64,000 bases of DNA from assembly GCA_032622095.1 (NCBI GenBank), contig CP136064.1, forward strand, positions 109,232,004-109,296,003, given 5' to 3'. This DNA comes from Siphonodentalium dalli (lineage: Eukaryota; Mollusca; Scaphopoda; Gadilida; Siphonodentaliidae). Positions 13,701 through 28,700 of this stretch are shown here, piece after piece; the stretch's first letter is position 1, and each line of letters starts with the position of its first letter. Below the pieces are notes generated by a model. The model had not been told where the DNA came from and ran no database searches. It saw only the letters and a list, made by a program, of their open reading frames with translations. The position numbers were made by a program, and so were the translations under genes.

Positions 13701-16700
13701 TATGTGAGGCTCCCTATGGGAGAATCGCATATATAAAAGAATGCATTGGCCATATCATGACTTGAATTTTAAAGGCAAAAATGGCCTTCATGGTGGTTAA
13801 GTGTTTAAATAGTCACACCTGTTAAAACTGCCATCTTACACCAATAACTTCCTCGTAAATAGTATTTTATTGTCACTTTCGTATGCTGTGTTATGTAAAC
13901 AAAAGCCATGTTCTGTAACCCTTTTTAGCTCAACTTTAACTTTTGTAAGTTTGAGCTATTGCCATGGCTTGGCGTCCGTCGTCCGTGTGTGCGTGTGTCC
14001 GTCAACAATTTCCTTTGGCGCGGGCTACAGGTCGTACCTTTGGTCTGATCTTTATGAAATTTTGCATGAATGTTGACATTGACATGTAGATGGGAACGAG
14101 TCATTTTGGAGTCATTCGGCCAAAAAACATGGCCGCTGGTGGCCATCTTGGATTTCAAAATTCAATCCATTGGCGCGGGCTACAGGTCGTACTGTTCGTT
14201 TGATCTTCATGAAATTTGTCATGGATGTTAATATTGACATGTAGATGGGAACGAGTCATTTTGGGGTCGTTCGGCCAAAAAACATGGCCGTCAGCAGCCA
14301 TCTTGGATTTTACTCTTTGCATGACTAAATCATTTGGCGCAGGCTACAGGTCGTAGTTTTGATCGGAACTTCATGAAATTTGTCATGGATGTTAACAATG
14401 ACATTTAGATGGGAACGAGTGATTTTGGGGTTGTTCGCCCAAAAAACATGGCCGCCAGCAGCCATCTTGGATTTTACTCTTTGCATGACTAAATCCTTTG
14501 GCGCGGGCTACAGGTCGTACCTTTGGTCTGATCTTTATGAAATTTGTCATTAATGTTGACATTGACATGTATATGGGAACGAGTCATTTTGGGGTCATTC
14601 GGCCAAAAAACATGGCCGCTGGTGGCCATTTTGGATTTCAAAATTCAATCCATTGGCGCTGACTACAGGTCGTACTGTTCGTCTGATCATTATGAAATTT
14701 GTCATGGATGTTAATATTAACATGTAGATGGGAACGAGTCATTTTGGGGTCGTTCGGCCAAAAAACATAGCCGCTGGCAGCCATCTTGGATTTTACTCTT
14801 TGCATGACTAAATCCTTTGGCGCAGGCTACAGGTCGTAGTTTTGATCAGAACTTCATGAAATTTGTCATGGATGTTAATAATGACATGTAGATGGGAACG
14901 AGTGATTTTGGGGTTGTTCGGCCAAAAAACATGTCCGCCAGCAGCCATCTTGGATTATACTCTTTGCATGACTAAATCCTTTGGCGCGGGCTACAGGTCG
15001 TACCTTTGGTCTGATCTTTATGAAATTTGTCATGAATGTTGACATTGACATGTAGATGGGAACGAGTCATTTTGGGGTCATTCGGCCAAAAAACATGGCC
15101 GCTGGTGGCCATTTTGGATTTCAAAATTCAATCCATTGGCGCCGGCTACAGGTCGTGCTGTTCGTCTGATCATCATGAAATTTGTCGTGGATATTAATAT
15201 TGACATGTAGATGGGAACGAGTGATTTTGGGGTCGTTCAGCCAAAAAACATGGCCGCCAGCAGCCATCTTGGATTTTACTCTTTGCATGACTAAATTCTT
15301 TGGCGCGGGCTACAGGTTGTAGCTTTGGTCAGAACTTCATGAAATTTGTCATGGATGTTAACAATGACATGTAGATGGGAACGAGTTATTTTGGGGTCGT
15401 TCGGCCAAAAAACATGGCCGCCAGCAGCCATCTTGGAATTTACTCTTTGCATGACTAAATCCTTTGGCGCGGGTTACAGGTCGTACCTTTGGTCTGACCT
15501 TTATGAAATTTGTCATGAATATTGATATTGACATGTATATGGAAACGAGTCATTTTGGGGTCATACGGCCAAATAACATGGCCGCTGGCAGCCATCTTGG
15601 ATTTTACTCTTTGCATGACTAAATCCTTTGGCGCAGGCCACAGGTCGTAGTTTTTATCAAAACTTCATGAAATTTGTCATGGATGTTAACAATGACATGT
15701 AGATGGGAACGAGTTATTTTGGGGTCGTTCGGCCAAAAAACATGGCCGCCAGCAGCCATCTTGGATTTTACTCTTTGCATGACTAAATCCTTTGGCGCGG
15801 GTTACAGGTCGTACCTTTGGTCTGACCTTTATGAAATTTGTCATGAATATTGATATTGACATGTATATGGAAACGAGTCATTTTGGGGTCATACGGCCAA
15901 ATAACATGGCCGCTGGCAGCCATCTTGGATTTTACTCTTTGCATGACTAAATCCTTTGGCGCAGGCCACAGGTCGTAGTTTTTATCAAAACTTCATGAAA
16001 TTTGTCATGGATGTTAACAATGACATGTAGATGGGAACGAGTGATTTTGGGGTTGTTCGGCCAAAAAACATGGCCGCCAGCAGCCATCATGGATTTTACT
16101 CTTTGCATGACTAAATCCTTTGGCGCGGGCTACAGGTCATACCTATGGTCTGATCTTTATGAATTTTGTCATGAATGTTGACATTGACATGTAGATGGGA
16201 ACGAGTCATTTTGGGGTCATTCGGCCAAAAAACATGGCCACTGGTGGCCATTTTGGATTTCAAAATTCAATCCATTGGCGCGGGCTACAGGTCGTGCTGT
16301 TCGTCTGATCATCATGAAATTTGTCATGGATGTTAATATTGACATGTAGATGGGAACGAGTGATTTTGGGGTTGTTCAGCCAAAAAACATGGCCGCCAGC
16401 AGCCATCTTGGATTTTACTCTTTGCATGACTAAATTCTTTGGCGCGTACTACAGGATGAAATTTGTCATGGATGTTAACAATGACATGTAGATGGGAACG
16501 AGTGATTTTGGGGTTGTTCGCCCAAAAAACATGGCCGCCAGCAGCCATCTTGGATTTTACTCTTTGCATGACTAAATCCTTTGGCGCGGGCTACAGGTCG
16601 TACCTTTGGTCTGATCTTTATGAAATTTGTCATTAATGTTGACATTGACATGTATATGGGAACGAGTCATTTTGGGGTCATTCGGCCAAAAAACATGGCC

Positions 16701-19700
16701 GCTGGTGGCCATTTTGGATTTCAAAATTCAATCCATTGGCGCTGGCTACAGGTCGTACTGTTCGTCTGATCATTATGAAATTTGTCATTGATGTTAATAT
16801 TGACATGTAGATGGGAACGAGTCATTTTGGGGTCGTACGGCCAAAAAACATAGCCGCTGGCAGCCATCTTGGATTTTACTCTTTGCATGACTAAATCCTT
16901 TGGCGCAGGCTACAGGTCGTAGTTTTGATCAGAACTTCATGAAATTTGTCATGGATGTTAACAATGACATGTAGATGGGAACGAGTGATTTTGGGGTTGT
17001 TCGGCCAAAAAACATGTCCGCCAGCAGCCATCTTGGATTATACTCTTTGCATGACTAAATCCTTTGGCGCGGGCTACAGGTCGTACCTTTGGTCTGATCT
17101 TTATGAAATTTGTCATGAATGTTGACATTGACATGTAGATGGGAACGAGTCATTTTGGGGTCATTCGGCCAAAAAACATGGCCGCTGGTGGCCATTTTGG
17201 ATTTCAAAATTCAATCCATTGGCGCGGGCTACAGGTCGTGCTGTTCGTCTGATCATCATGAAATTTGTCATGGATGTTAATATTGACATGTAGATGGGAA
17301 CGAGTGATTTTGGGGTCGTTCAGCCAAAAAACATGGCCGCCAGCAGCCATCTTGGATTTTACTCTTTGCATGACTAAATTCTTTGGCGCGGGCTACAGGT
17401 TGTAGCTTTGGTCAGAACTTCATGAAATTTGTCATGGATGTTAACAATGACATGTAGATTGTGAACGAGTGATTTTGGGGTCGTTCGGCCAAAAAACATG
17501 GCCGCCAGCAGCCATCTTGGAATTTACTCTTTGCATGACTAAATCCTTTGGCGCGGGTTACAGGTCGTACCTTTGGTCTGACCTTTATGAAATTTGTCAT
17601 GAATATTGATATTGACATGTATATGGAAACGAGTCATTTTGGGGTCATACGGCCAAAAAACATGGCCGCTGGCAGCCATCTTGGATTTTACTCTTTGCAT
17701 GACTAAATCCTTTGGCGCAGGCCACAGGTCGTAGTTTTTATCAGAACTTCATGACATTTGTCATGGATGTTAACAATGACATGTAGATGGGAACGAGTGA
17801 TTTTGGGGTTGTTCGGCCAAAAAACATGGCCGCCAGCAGCCATCATGGATTTTACTCTTTGCATGACTAAATCCTTTAGCGCGGGCTACAGGTCATACCT
17901 ATGGTCTGATCTTTATGAATTTTGTCATGAATGTTGACATTGACATGTAGATGGGAACGAGTCATTTTGGGGTCATTCGGCCAAAAAACATGGCCACTGG
18001 TAGCCATCTTGGATTTCAAAATTCAATCCATTGGCACGGGCTACAGGTCGTACTGTTTGTCTGATCATCATGATATTTATCATGGATGTTAATATTGACA
18101 TGTAGATGGGAACGAGTGATTTTGGGGTCGTTTGGCTAAAAAACATGGCCGCCAGCAGCCATATTGGATTTTACTCTTTGCATGAATAAATTCTTTGGCG
18201 CGTACTACAGGTTGTAGCTTTGGTCAGAACTTCATGAAATTTGTCATGTATGTTAACAATGACATGTAGATGGGAAACGAGTGATTTTGGGGTCGTTCAA
18301 CCGAAAAACATGGCCGCCAGCAGCCATCTTGGATTTTACTCTTTGCATGACTAAATCCATTGGCACAGGCTACAGGTCATACCTTTGATCCGATCATTAT
18401 GAGATTTGTAAAGGCTGTAGATGGGAACAAGTCATTTTGGGGTAATTCGGAAAAAAACATGGCTGCCGGTGGCCATTTTATAATTTACTCTTTGCATCAA
18501 TAAATCCTTGGGCACACCATAATCACCACATTCCTGATCCGATCATTATGAAACCTGTTATGAATGTTGATATTGACATGTACATATAGTCTTACTTAGA
18601 CATTTCAATTAGCACTTTTCCTATTCCTCCATTTACTGTCGACCATTAAATTATTCCCCTACCTAAGTTGAGCTACAGTGTCATTGACACTTTCATTTCT
18701 TTTGTTTACATAACAAAGCATACCAACTTGACAATAACTTACTATTTACGCTATATTTATGACTGGTGTAAGAACAAACTCTCTATATTTGAATATTTAT
18801 GTTTATGGCATTTTTAACGGATGTGACCATTTTAACAGCAGTACCGACGTAGAAGGCCATTTGTACCTTTATTGATGGAGGAAATAGCACAAATGTTACA
18901 CGAACCATGTTATCTGCCCTTTGCTTGGTCACTTATGAGCCTTCAAAACAGCTTCACCATCACTGGACTGCTCATGTTGGCCTGGTATGTCATGCAATAT
19001 ACCAACTGAGCCACTTTATTTATTTATCCCTTTTAGTTGATGATGGTACAGGTGTTATAACATGCTGCTGCTGGAAGCAGAATTTTTCCTCCGGCAACAA
19101 CCCTGCCATTGGAAACCTAATCAGCGGTCTGCCAGATATTCTCAAGAAAAGGGCGGAGCAAGTGACGAGGCGAGCCGAAGAAAGAGCGCTGGGATATTCC
19201 CTCGGAGATTACATCAACATCAGAGGCAAGCTGAAAAATTTCCGTGAAGAAAGAGAAGTAGTTGCAACTTATCACAGTATCCTTTTATGGTAGTACAGTA
19301 ATTAGTTCACTTGGAATCGTCATGGTGTGAAGACATCATGCAATCAAATCCCGCTCTCTGCCATTGAATGCCAAACAGGCATTGGTAGTCTTTCGCAAAT
19401 TCACAACAAATGCTACATTATTATTATTATTCTTTATCATTGATTCATCCTTTATTATCTACATAATGAAGTGATTTTTCAGGAAATTAAGAAAATATAG
19501 GGTGAATAAGATAATGTAAGATATATAAAATGAAGTAGTGAGTTGCCATACATGTAGATAAATAAAAATGTATACTATTATTAAAATGAACCTTTCCATA
19601 TAACATGGTAATATACCACTTGTTTATTTCAAAGGCAGATCCAATGTGGGGTAGGGGGGCACACCCAGCGTTTTTATTTTACTTTAAGCTTAGTCTAACT

Positions 19701-22700
19701 CAAATATTTTGTTTGTGGTTTGAAATTACTTCAATTTGGTTCAAATATTCCATGCCATCGGTGCTCTCCTGTTTTCACCAGAGTAAGGAATTCTGGACGA
19801 ATATCTTGGCGACTGAATATTGCTATAAACATAAATACAGCTAATTTACACATATTACATTGAGCTTACTCAAACATGCAATTATGTTACTGTGGTGACA
19901 AATGACTTTAATGTTGGTATTCCATGTATAAGAAAAGAAATGAGTACAGTGCATTATTGTCTGAGCAATCAACAGCACAGGGAAGGAGGGGTGGTTTGGC
20001 TCAGACTACCATCAAATGCTCAGAATTAAACACTGATGGGTGTATCCTCGCAAAGAAATTATATATTTTCCATAATACTATAATTATGGTATATAGCATC
20101 TTTCCAAATTAGTATGCAATACATTGCTGCTTTGTTTCAAATGGGAATGGGATGGGCAATTAGAATTGGTTATAACTTCCATCACATGTCATATATGAAA
20201 ATTCAGCATGGGCAATGGAAGAAAACTGATGCATTGTTTTGTCACCGCAGATGCCTTTAGAAGACAAGACTTTCACTCTCAATTTTTTAATTTTCTCTAA
20301 CAAACCCCAACCATGGTCCAGAACCCCTTCCAGGCTTCCACTGGTATTTTGTGGTGGGAAGGGGTGCCCAAATCCTCAGGCCATCACTGATCAATCGCTA
20401 TAATTTGCAGAGACTTTAAGATAAAAAGTTCATTGTTCAAACGCGCTCTTTTCTCCCCATGATGTGCGACCTGAGGGAGTTGGTGGCGATGTTCAGTCTG
20501 GTCCTTGCATAAATTGAACTAGCAGATAAGCTGTCCAATTCGTAGTAGATTGAACACACTATCTACATTGCTGACACATCGAGGGTCATATTTTGTATGG
20601 GCACCTATAACGATATCTGTGTTAATTTAATTGTCACTAGCTCCAGGCTACTTAAAGATGGTCTATCTCTTCTGGGCCACAATTGCAACAACATAATTTT
20701 TATAAATACCAATTTAAAGACTACAAATAGCTATTTTTGAATAAAATACAGATAAACCTGAAGAAAGGGTACATAATTTGTCTATAAATGCAGATTAACC
20801 CTTTCAGTGCCAAGTCCGATTTTTGTATCAACCCATATTTCCTTGATCATTTTTCAAATTTATTGATTATAATAATGTGATACATTGATGGAAAGAGCTC
20901 TTCATCAATGTATCATATTATTATAATCTATAAATTTGAAAAATGATCAAGGAAATATGGGTTGATACAAAAATCGGACTTGGCACTGAAAGGGTTAAAG
21001 TGGTGTATTTTGATCATAATTAAATCTCTTAGCTGATCTGCAGTTTCCTTGATTGGTGCTAACAAGATAGAGTGATCTCTCTTGGTACACTCTCAATGTT
21101 TTCACATGGATTCTGTTCTAAAAGTATCCCATAAAACAGTCCCACGAATATCATAAGAAATTCTAAATAAAACTAATATTAATTGATAGAAGCTTTTCCA
21201 GACAGTAGTCCTCGATGGGTATCTATTATTTTATACACTGAATCAATATAAACCTTTCTGGGAAGAGATAGAACATCTATAAACTGAGATTTGTGTGTTA
21301 GGTGTGCATACACCAAATAACAACATATCAATTTATATAACTCAATATTATTTAATTTCTGGTCACTGTATTATAACTATTCAAATTACGAGTGACTTCC
21401 AATGGCCCCAAGACACAGGGAAACATGAATGTAATGTGCAAAAACATTTCTGGGGGAGATCGCCGTACCCCCACCTAGGAGAGGTGCTACGCATAATATA
21501 TTCGTGAAATTCACTTTTTTTAATAATGCAGTTGTGTGTTAATTGTTTCTGAATTAAGGCTTACATGATTTAGGAATTCCTGATATTAGATATTATTTTT
21601 CCTTGACATTTCTCAGATAGAGAATTGGACCCAAACTTTGAAGTGATGAGGATGGCAGAACTGCCTAAATTTTATAAATTGTATGACAAACCCTTCATAC
21701 TCCCAGCAAAAGTTGCAGCTGAATTGCCTTACATTGATGCATCTGGAGTTACACGAAAATCTGAAGTAAGTGAATCTTTGTTTAATTTCGACACTTCCAA
21801 ATCGGAAAAATAATGATATCATATAAATTTAAATGTTAGAAACTTGTATATTAGAAGCTAAGATGATCGATGCACTTGCGGCAGCCAAAGTGATGGTCTC
21901 ATAAAATCCACTCAGTCACAACCACAAGCGGTCATATTCACCACACAGGCTATTTTATAAATCAAGTGCTTTATTTCGGCTCACGGCACACGATGTCTGC
22001 AATTATTGCCAGCGTTTACAGTGGCATACATTGACAAATCCCCTTGATTGGAAAATCCTACCACTGCGATCCAATTTGCAGATACCCTGGCTATGGAATT
22101 GCATCTAGTATAAAACACCTGGTTTATAAAATATTCATCTGAATATGACAGGCTTCTTCAATTACCTTGTAGTAACAAAAATGGCTGAGATACAATAGCG
22201 GGCTAGCATCACCAAATTCACCCTCTTGATACCTCAATCTGCATGGCATCTTCTGCTATGGGAGACTTAGACTCAGATTGAAGACCCAAATGGTGAATAT
22301 TGGGATGTACACCCATTGGGAACCTCGATTATGCAATGTGTCGCCTGCCAATTTGGGGATATAGAGAAACTAAACTAAAAAAATAAATAGAATCTATGTG
22401 AAGAAGTTTCTATAGAAATTTGATAATGAAGAAACTTTCCAGAGATGATAAGGCCTAAGCAGAATGAAGTCCCCAGAGGGTGAATTTAGTGATGCTATCA
22501 TGCTAGCCCGCTATGCGGGATAGCACTAAATTCACCCTCTGGGTCCTCATTCTGCAAATGACAGGCACACTAAACTCAGGCATGGAGTAAGGCCACAACA
22601 GTTTAATAGCCTGGTGTACGAACCCCTCCTGCAACTTTTTACTCAATATTGTAAATAAATAAAACATTTTTATATGAATGGTTTATGTTAGAGTTTAATA

Positions 22701-25700
22701 TTTCCCGGTTTATTTTGGAAAATGGAACCGGGACATTTTTCATCCCTCGATCCGGGAACTGGGAAAATTCCCAGTTTATTTGTTGACATCATATTATGAT
22801 AATAACTTACTGCCGAATGTCAAAATATATACACAACATGGTTTTAATGCAACATCTCTTTAATTACTTTTAAAACTTACAGTTGAACAACAAAGTAACA
22901 CGCAAATCTTGCCGCATTCTTGCGCCATTTAAACAAAAATAAACACATGATTGATTTTCACAGTTCATAGTCAAATCGTGACGGAGTTTAGCGTACCGTA
23001 CCGTTAATGTCATCAATTTAGCAGCATCAACGAAGACTCGATCACCCTTAAAGAACTGTCACTTAATCGTGACCGAATCTTCGTTGAAAATTTGCCAGCA
23101 CTCGAGAAGCTACGCTCAGAGCCTCGGACTCCACAGATGTCGGTTTGCCTGTTTTCAGGGCTTCATATAGGAAATTTAAGTTGTTCGCTTCGTACAATTT
23201 GAACTCTGCAGCGATGTTGGGTGTGGTTCACTGCACGTTTCCACCTGTGCGAGATTTGTGCGATGTTGAAGCGTCAAATTCCTCATCTTAACCCTTTACC
23301 CAACAGAACGGCCCTGTGCCAATGCATTCTCTTATATATGCGAGTCGACCATAGGTCGCCTTGCATATATAAGAGAATGCATTGGCGAAATCATTCTCAT
23401 TTGTTTATTGCTGATTTGTTCGGGATGAATGAGGGAGTCTTTGTTTACAATTAGCGTGGTTCAGATGTACGTGTTTTACAGAAGGGTACATGCAATATTA
23501 AAAAGGGGGATATGACAATACTATTCTCCAGGGAAAGACACCAAGATATTACAGGACTTTCAGTCATATCCTTCTTATGCACATGCAATATTGTTTAATA
23601 TTTTGTCAATAATTGTTTAGTGATTTATTGTTTCAATGGGTTTAACCCTTTACCCAACAGAAGGGCCCTGTGCCAATGCATTCTCTTATATATGCGAGTC
23701 AACCATAGGTCGCCTCGCATATATAAGAGAATGCATTGGCTTAACACATTAAAAATTATAAAATTGTTAAAGAATGTAAGAAAAAATGGTAAAAAGTGTT
23801 AAAAAAAGATTTTTTTTAGGCCAATGCATTCTCTTATATATGCATTGGCACAGGGCTAACTGTAACTATCACAATGTGGTCAAGGAGCCGGTTCCAATGA
23901 TATCCATATTTGTATGGTTCTATTGAGACAGACCGAAGATATTTTAGGCTGTTGAAGCTTTATTTGGCCGGTTTTGGCCGGTTTGTTGGGTAAAGGGTTA
24001 AGCGACCACCTTCACACAGCTTCGCAAACTCGCAACGTTCTGTGCAACCGTATATGGTGCAAGGTCATTTGAAATATACAACACTGGCTAGACTCTAGAT
24101 CAAAGAAGTCCCCGACAAACGGAAAGCCCTGTCAGTAATGCCATCATGTCGCAGAATCGCATTGATGTGTTTGACCTCAAACGGCGAGTGAGACAATGTT
24201 GTCAATTTCACTGTGTCTGTTTATATTAGTAACACTATCAATGCCGGCCATTCCAGGGTGCCCCAAAAACGTTATAATTACGTGCAGACTGCAGTTAACA
24301 CTAGATATGACGGTAACGAATCTAACGATCAAACGATATACATGATTGTGCTTAAAACGTACATATACACACTATTAAATACATTATGTTCCGACTCAAA
24401 TCGCATCACAATAAACGTTTTACATTTCCCGGTTCCCGGTTTTGAAAATCCGGATTTCGGGACTTGTCAATTGGAAATCGGGAACCGGGAATTCCCGGTC
24501 CCGAATTAAACTCTAGTTTATGTTGAGGCTGATTAAAATATGAAGCTTGAGGTCACAGTAGTGAAGAAAATATTTGATGGCAGAGTCTCTTTTGTGCTTT
24601 GGAACACCTTTTCTATTATTTATACAGATAACATTATGGGAAGAAACACGTCAATTTATTTTTATAATTTGAGTAAAACTTTTTGTGTTCAAAAATCTGA
24701 AATTCATGGATAATTCTGCTACTTGTCAAATGTTGTGTTGGTGATGCATTATTTTATTTTTATTTTTTTTCCCTCCTGCATCTACTTTTATTCAACCCTA
24801 ATGTTAGTAAACCAGGCTATATTATTGTTGTGGCCATATTTGGCAAATGAATTATTTTGATTGGAGAAGGAAACAATTTCCTATAGCTACATGTATTATG
24901 TTAAACAGTATTGAGAAATGTGTTATATAAAACTGTATATGAAATAAAACTACAGTAATGCCCTAATCGACTCCTTAACCACAGCAGAATTATAGGTAAC
25001 TTTTCAGGATTTCATCGGAAATATGGCTTGTTGCCATTCATCGGAAAGCTCTCAGTGAGAGCTTTCCGATGAATGGCAACAAGCCATATTTCTGACTAAA
25101 TCCTGAAAAGTTACCCATAATTCTCCTGTGGTTAAGGAGTCGATTATTTAGGGCATTACTGTATTATATTGAAAGTATTGAGAAATGTGTTATATGAAAC
25201 TGTATATGAAATAAAACTAATCATGAGTTTGATTTTTTTTTTCAGGCTCATCTCATGAGGGAATTGAAGCTAGCAGCCATCAGTTTTCTGCAGATCACAA
25301 CCCAGAAATTATTCAAGTGTGAGGACTTAATGTTAAACGAAGATATCCAAAAAATATTGGATGAAATTATTGCAAATAGCCAGGTTAGATTTTATCATTT
25401 TCTACATGCAGCATGTGGTTCAAATTTAACATCCAGGCATCAAATTACATCACACTGTGTAACGTTAATTGTATCGATTGGACGCTTTCATCTTAGAGTA
25501 ATTTCTGATTGGTAGTAATGACTCGGAATCCAGGGGTTCAGAAATAGAAATACTACACCAGGTAATCAGACTCACAATTATATCTGTTTACTCAGTTTAC
25601 TCGTAAGGTCGCAAATGAAATTGGACCCGCCCATATCGTTGCCGGGATCAAAGTAGGCCTACACACCAAATTTGAGTCGGATCGGTCGATCGGTCCAGAA

Positions 25701-28700
25701 ACATGCCTATATGAGCGTATATGAGGGAGATCAAGGTCAAGGATACGGTCGCACATGAAATTGGACCTGCCCATATTGTTCCAGGGATCAAAGTAGGCCT
25801 ACATACCCAATTTGAGTCGAATCGGTTGAGCAGTTTTCGAGTCTATAATACACATACATATAGACAGAAGTTCCAAAATATATAGAAGATTAGTGATCTT
25901 CTTTATTATTTTTCTAGACTATACATAAATAATCACAGATGTATATCATTGTAATATATCAACGATCTTCTTTGTGATTCCTCTGGTATGTAGAGTGGTT
26001 CATACTTTATTGCCTTTTTCGCTCCCTTCCCACAGAAGAAAACATTCATGTTCAGGAGCTTGATGGTGCAAGACGCTAACTCCAGGTTAATTTTCCAAAA
26101 TGGAGAAATCAACTGAAGAAACTTTTCCACAGCCACCATCATGTTGTAAGCGAAAGTGTACGGAATGTAAAACCTGGACAATTTTAACTCATGAACTTCC
26201 AAATAAGGTTTCATCATCGAGAACGTGCTCTGGAGCGGTGTATTATCTGGGACAAATAGGGCTAGTCCTCCCAATTCCTTATTGTTTCTCATCTCACTGT
26301 CAGCACAAAGGAAAGCCCATGCTGTATTCCCAACATAGGACATCTGTGAGAGTGCTTGGCCACTCCCTATGCGGATGAGTCGACCATAAGCTCTCTTTGC
26401 ATTCCGCAGGCCATTTGTGATTGTAATTGGATCCAGCTCTCCATACATTATGTTGGCTCGAAGTGACAGCGTCTGTAATGTTCCACCTGGAATAGTTATT
26501 CAGTGATATCAGACTTGTTCTGTTGTTTGCTTATTTTCCCTAAATATATATGGGAATGGAAAGGTAGTTTTCTTCTCTTAACCTGGAAAGGAATTAGCTT
26601 TACACCAGATAGAAACTACAACTGAAGCCAAAATACACCTTATAATATTTACATTTGAATTTTTCCCAGTATCAAAATAGGACAATATAAAATACTTTAT
26701 CTACCTATGAGCATTATATGTCACAAAAAGATGCATTGGAGTCATAAAAAAAGCAAATTTGAACATGATGATCAGGTTCCGATCAGATATTGTGTAAAAC
26801 TGCAATCTGTTAGCACTGGCTACAGGACATACTGTTCATCTGATTGTCATGAAATTTGCCATGTAGGTTGACATTGACATGTGGATGGGAACGATATGTT
26901 TTGGGATGAATCGGCAAATAAAATGGTTGCCATCAGCCATCTTGGTTTCAGTACAATGTAACGTCATTACCACAGGCTATAGGCCATATTGTTGTTCTGA
27001 TAACTTTGAAATTTGTCATGGATGTTGACATTGACAAGTAGATGGGAATGAGTTTTTTTGGAGTCATTCGGCAAAAATACAAGGCTGCCAGTGGCCACCT
27101 TGAATTTCAAAATTCAAACCATTAGCATTAGACTGTACCGTCCGTCTGAACATCATGAAATTATTCATGGAGGTTGCTATTGACATGTAGATGGGAACGA
27201 TAAGTTATGGGTTGAATCAGCCAAAAAATATGACTTCTGTCAAATCCATTAGAACATGCTACATGTCGTATCTTTGGCGGGATCATTATGAAATTTGTCA
27301 TGGATGTTGACATTGACATGTATATGGGAACGAGTCATTTTGGGGTCATTTGGCGATGAAACATGGCTACCAGTGGCCATCTTGGATTTCAAAATTCAAT
27401 CCATTAGTATGGCTACAGTTTGTACTGTTCGTCTGATCATCATGAAATTTGCCATGGAGGTTGACATTGGATGGGAACAATTTGTTTTGGAGTGAATCAT
27501 CCAAAAAACATGGCCGCCATTGGCCATCTTTGTTTCAGTATTTTAAACAAGGTAAATCCATTAGCACGGGTTACAGGCCGTTTCGTTGGTCTTATCATTT
27601 TTCTTTCCTCATTCATATTAAAAATCTGTTTTGGTAAATTGAGCAACGAGTTTAATCTAAAAAAAACATTTTTTAATTAAAATATTTTGTTTTTGTTTTG
27701 TTTTTAAACCAAAATGCTTAAATGATCAAAATGTGTGCAAAGCGCACAAAGGGATCGCCACTGAATAAAGGCTCTGTTGAAGATCAAAATGTGTATGAAG
27801 CGCAAAAAGGGGCTGCAGGCTGCTAATGCACAAAGGGGCCACAGGCCCCTCTGATGCTGTTTCAGCTAGTTATAAATAAAAATTACATTGAGCAAGATTA
27901 CACTTTTCAATTGTCCAAGTTTCCTTCGACGTAAACCAGCTAGTGAATCAAACTCCACAAGAGTTGCCAACTGACGGTAGTAATTTAATGTGAAAATTAT
28001 ATTTCATCACAATGTTTACTTAACTTCACAAGAATACAAACTAACTGGATCGTCGATTGAAAGAAATTCTATCATGTAGCTGGTAATTTGTAAATTGGAA
28101 ATTACATATACATCGCAAGATAACCAGTGTAAGACATAATGAATAACTACCAACTAACAAGTAATATGTGATCACTTACAATTTTAAAAGCCCATGACAG
28201 CGATGCTGTGATAAAATCACAGTGCATGTGTGGGCATGCTGTTATTGATTTTGGGTGGGTTTGATTGCCGATTATACCTCAGGACACTTTGTTATTATGA
28301 CTATAAGATGTCACTCTTTCCGATATATATAGCATCATGTTTTGATTTGTATGGTAAAATCAATTGAAGTTGATGAAAAAGCCCGCCACTGGATCTGGGC
28401 GTAATGTCCGCTATATAAAGGTATATGAACAGGGCTTGGACGTATAGCCAGTGTTATTCATACCGATTTCACTAGCTGCTTTTTATCATTTCAAGAATAA
28501 GGGATTTTTAGATACTATATAAGTATACAAGACAAGATAAGATAAATTTAGTTAAAGTCAGAGATAAAAACATCATAATACATAAGATCTTTTGACATTC
28601 ATAAGATCTTTTGACATTCAAAGAAGTAATCTAAGTATTTGTTTGTAGAAATATTTATCCTAAGGCTCTTTGAATGTTGAACTTATTAGCTGAACATCCC

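Larger units (their letters stand above)
22689..24515. mobile_element. hAT transposon remnant, 8-bp target duplication
   Basis: The terminal inverted repeat TAGAGTTTAAT / ATTAAACTCTA is flanked on both sides by GTTTATGT (22681-22688 and 24516-24523), an exact 8-bp duplication typical of hAT insertion. Subterminal CCCGG-rich repeats lie at both ends. A decayed transposase fragment is on the - strand. Two TTAA-type MITE sequences have inserted inside. The whole lies in STN1 intron 4. Confidence 0.88.

Noticed and set aside
13990-18600. Possible CRISPR-like array
   Set aside because: Units are long, contiguous and diverge gradually, with no unique spacers; the genome is eukaryotic.
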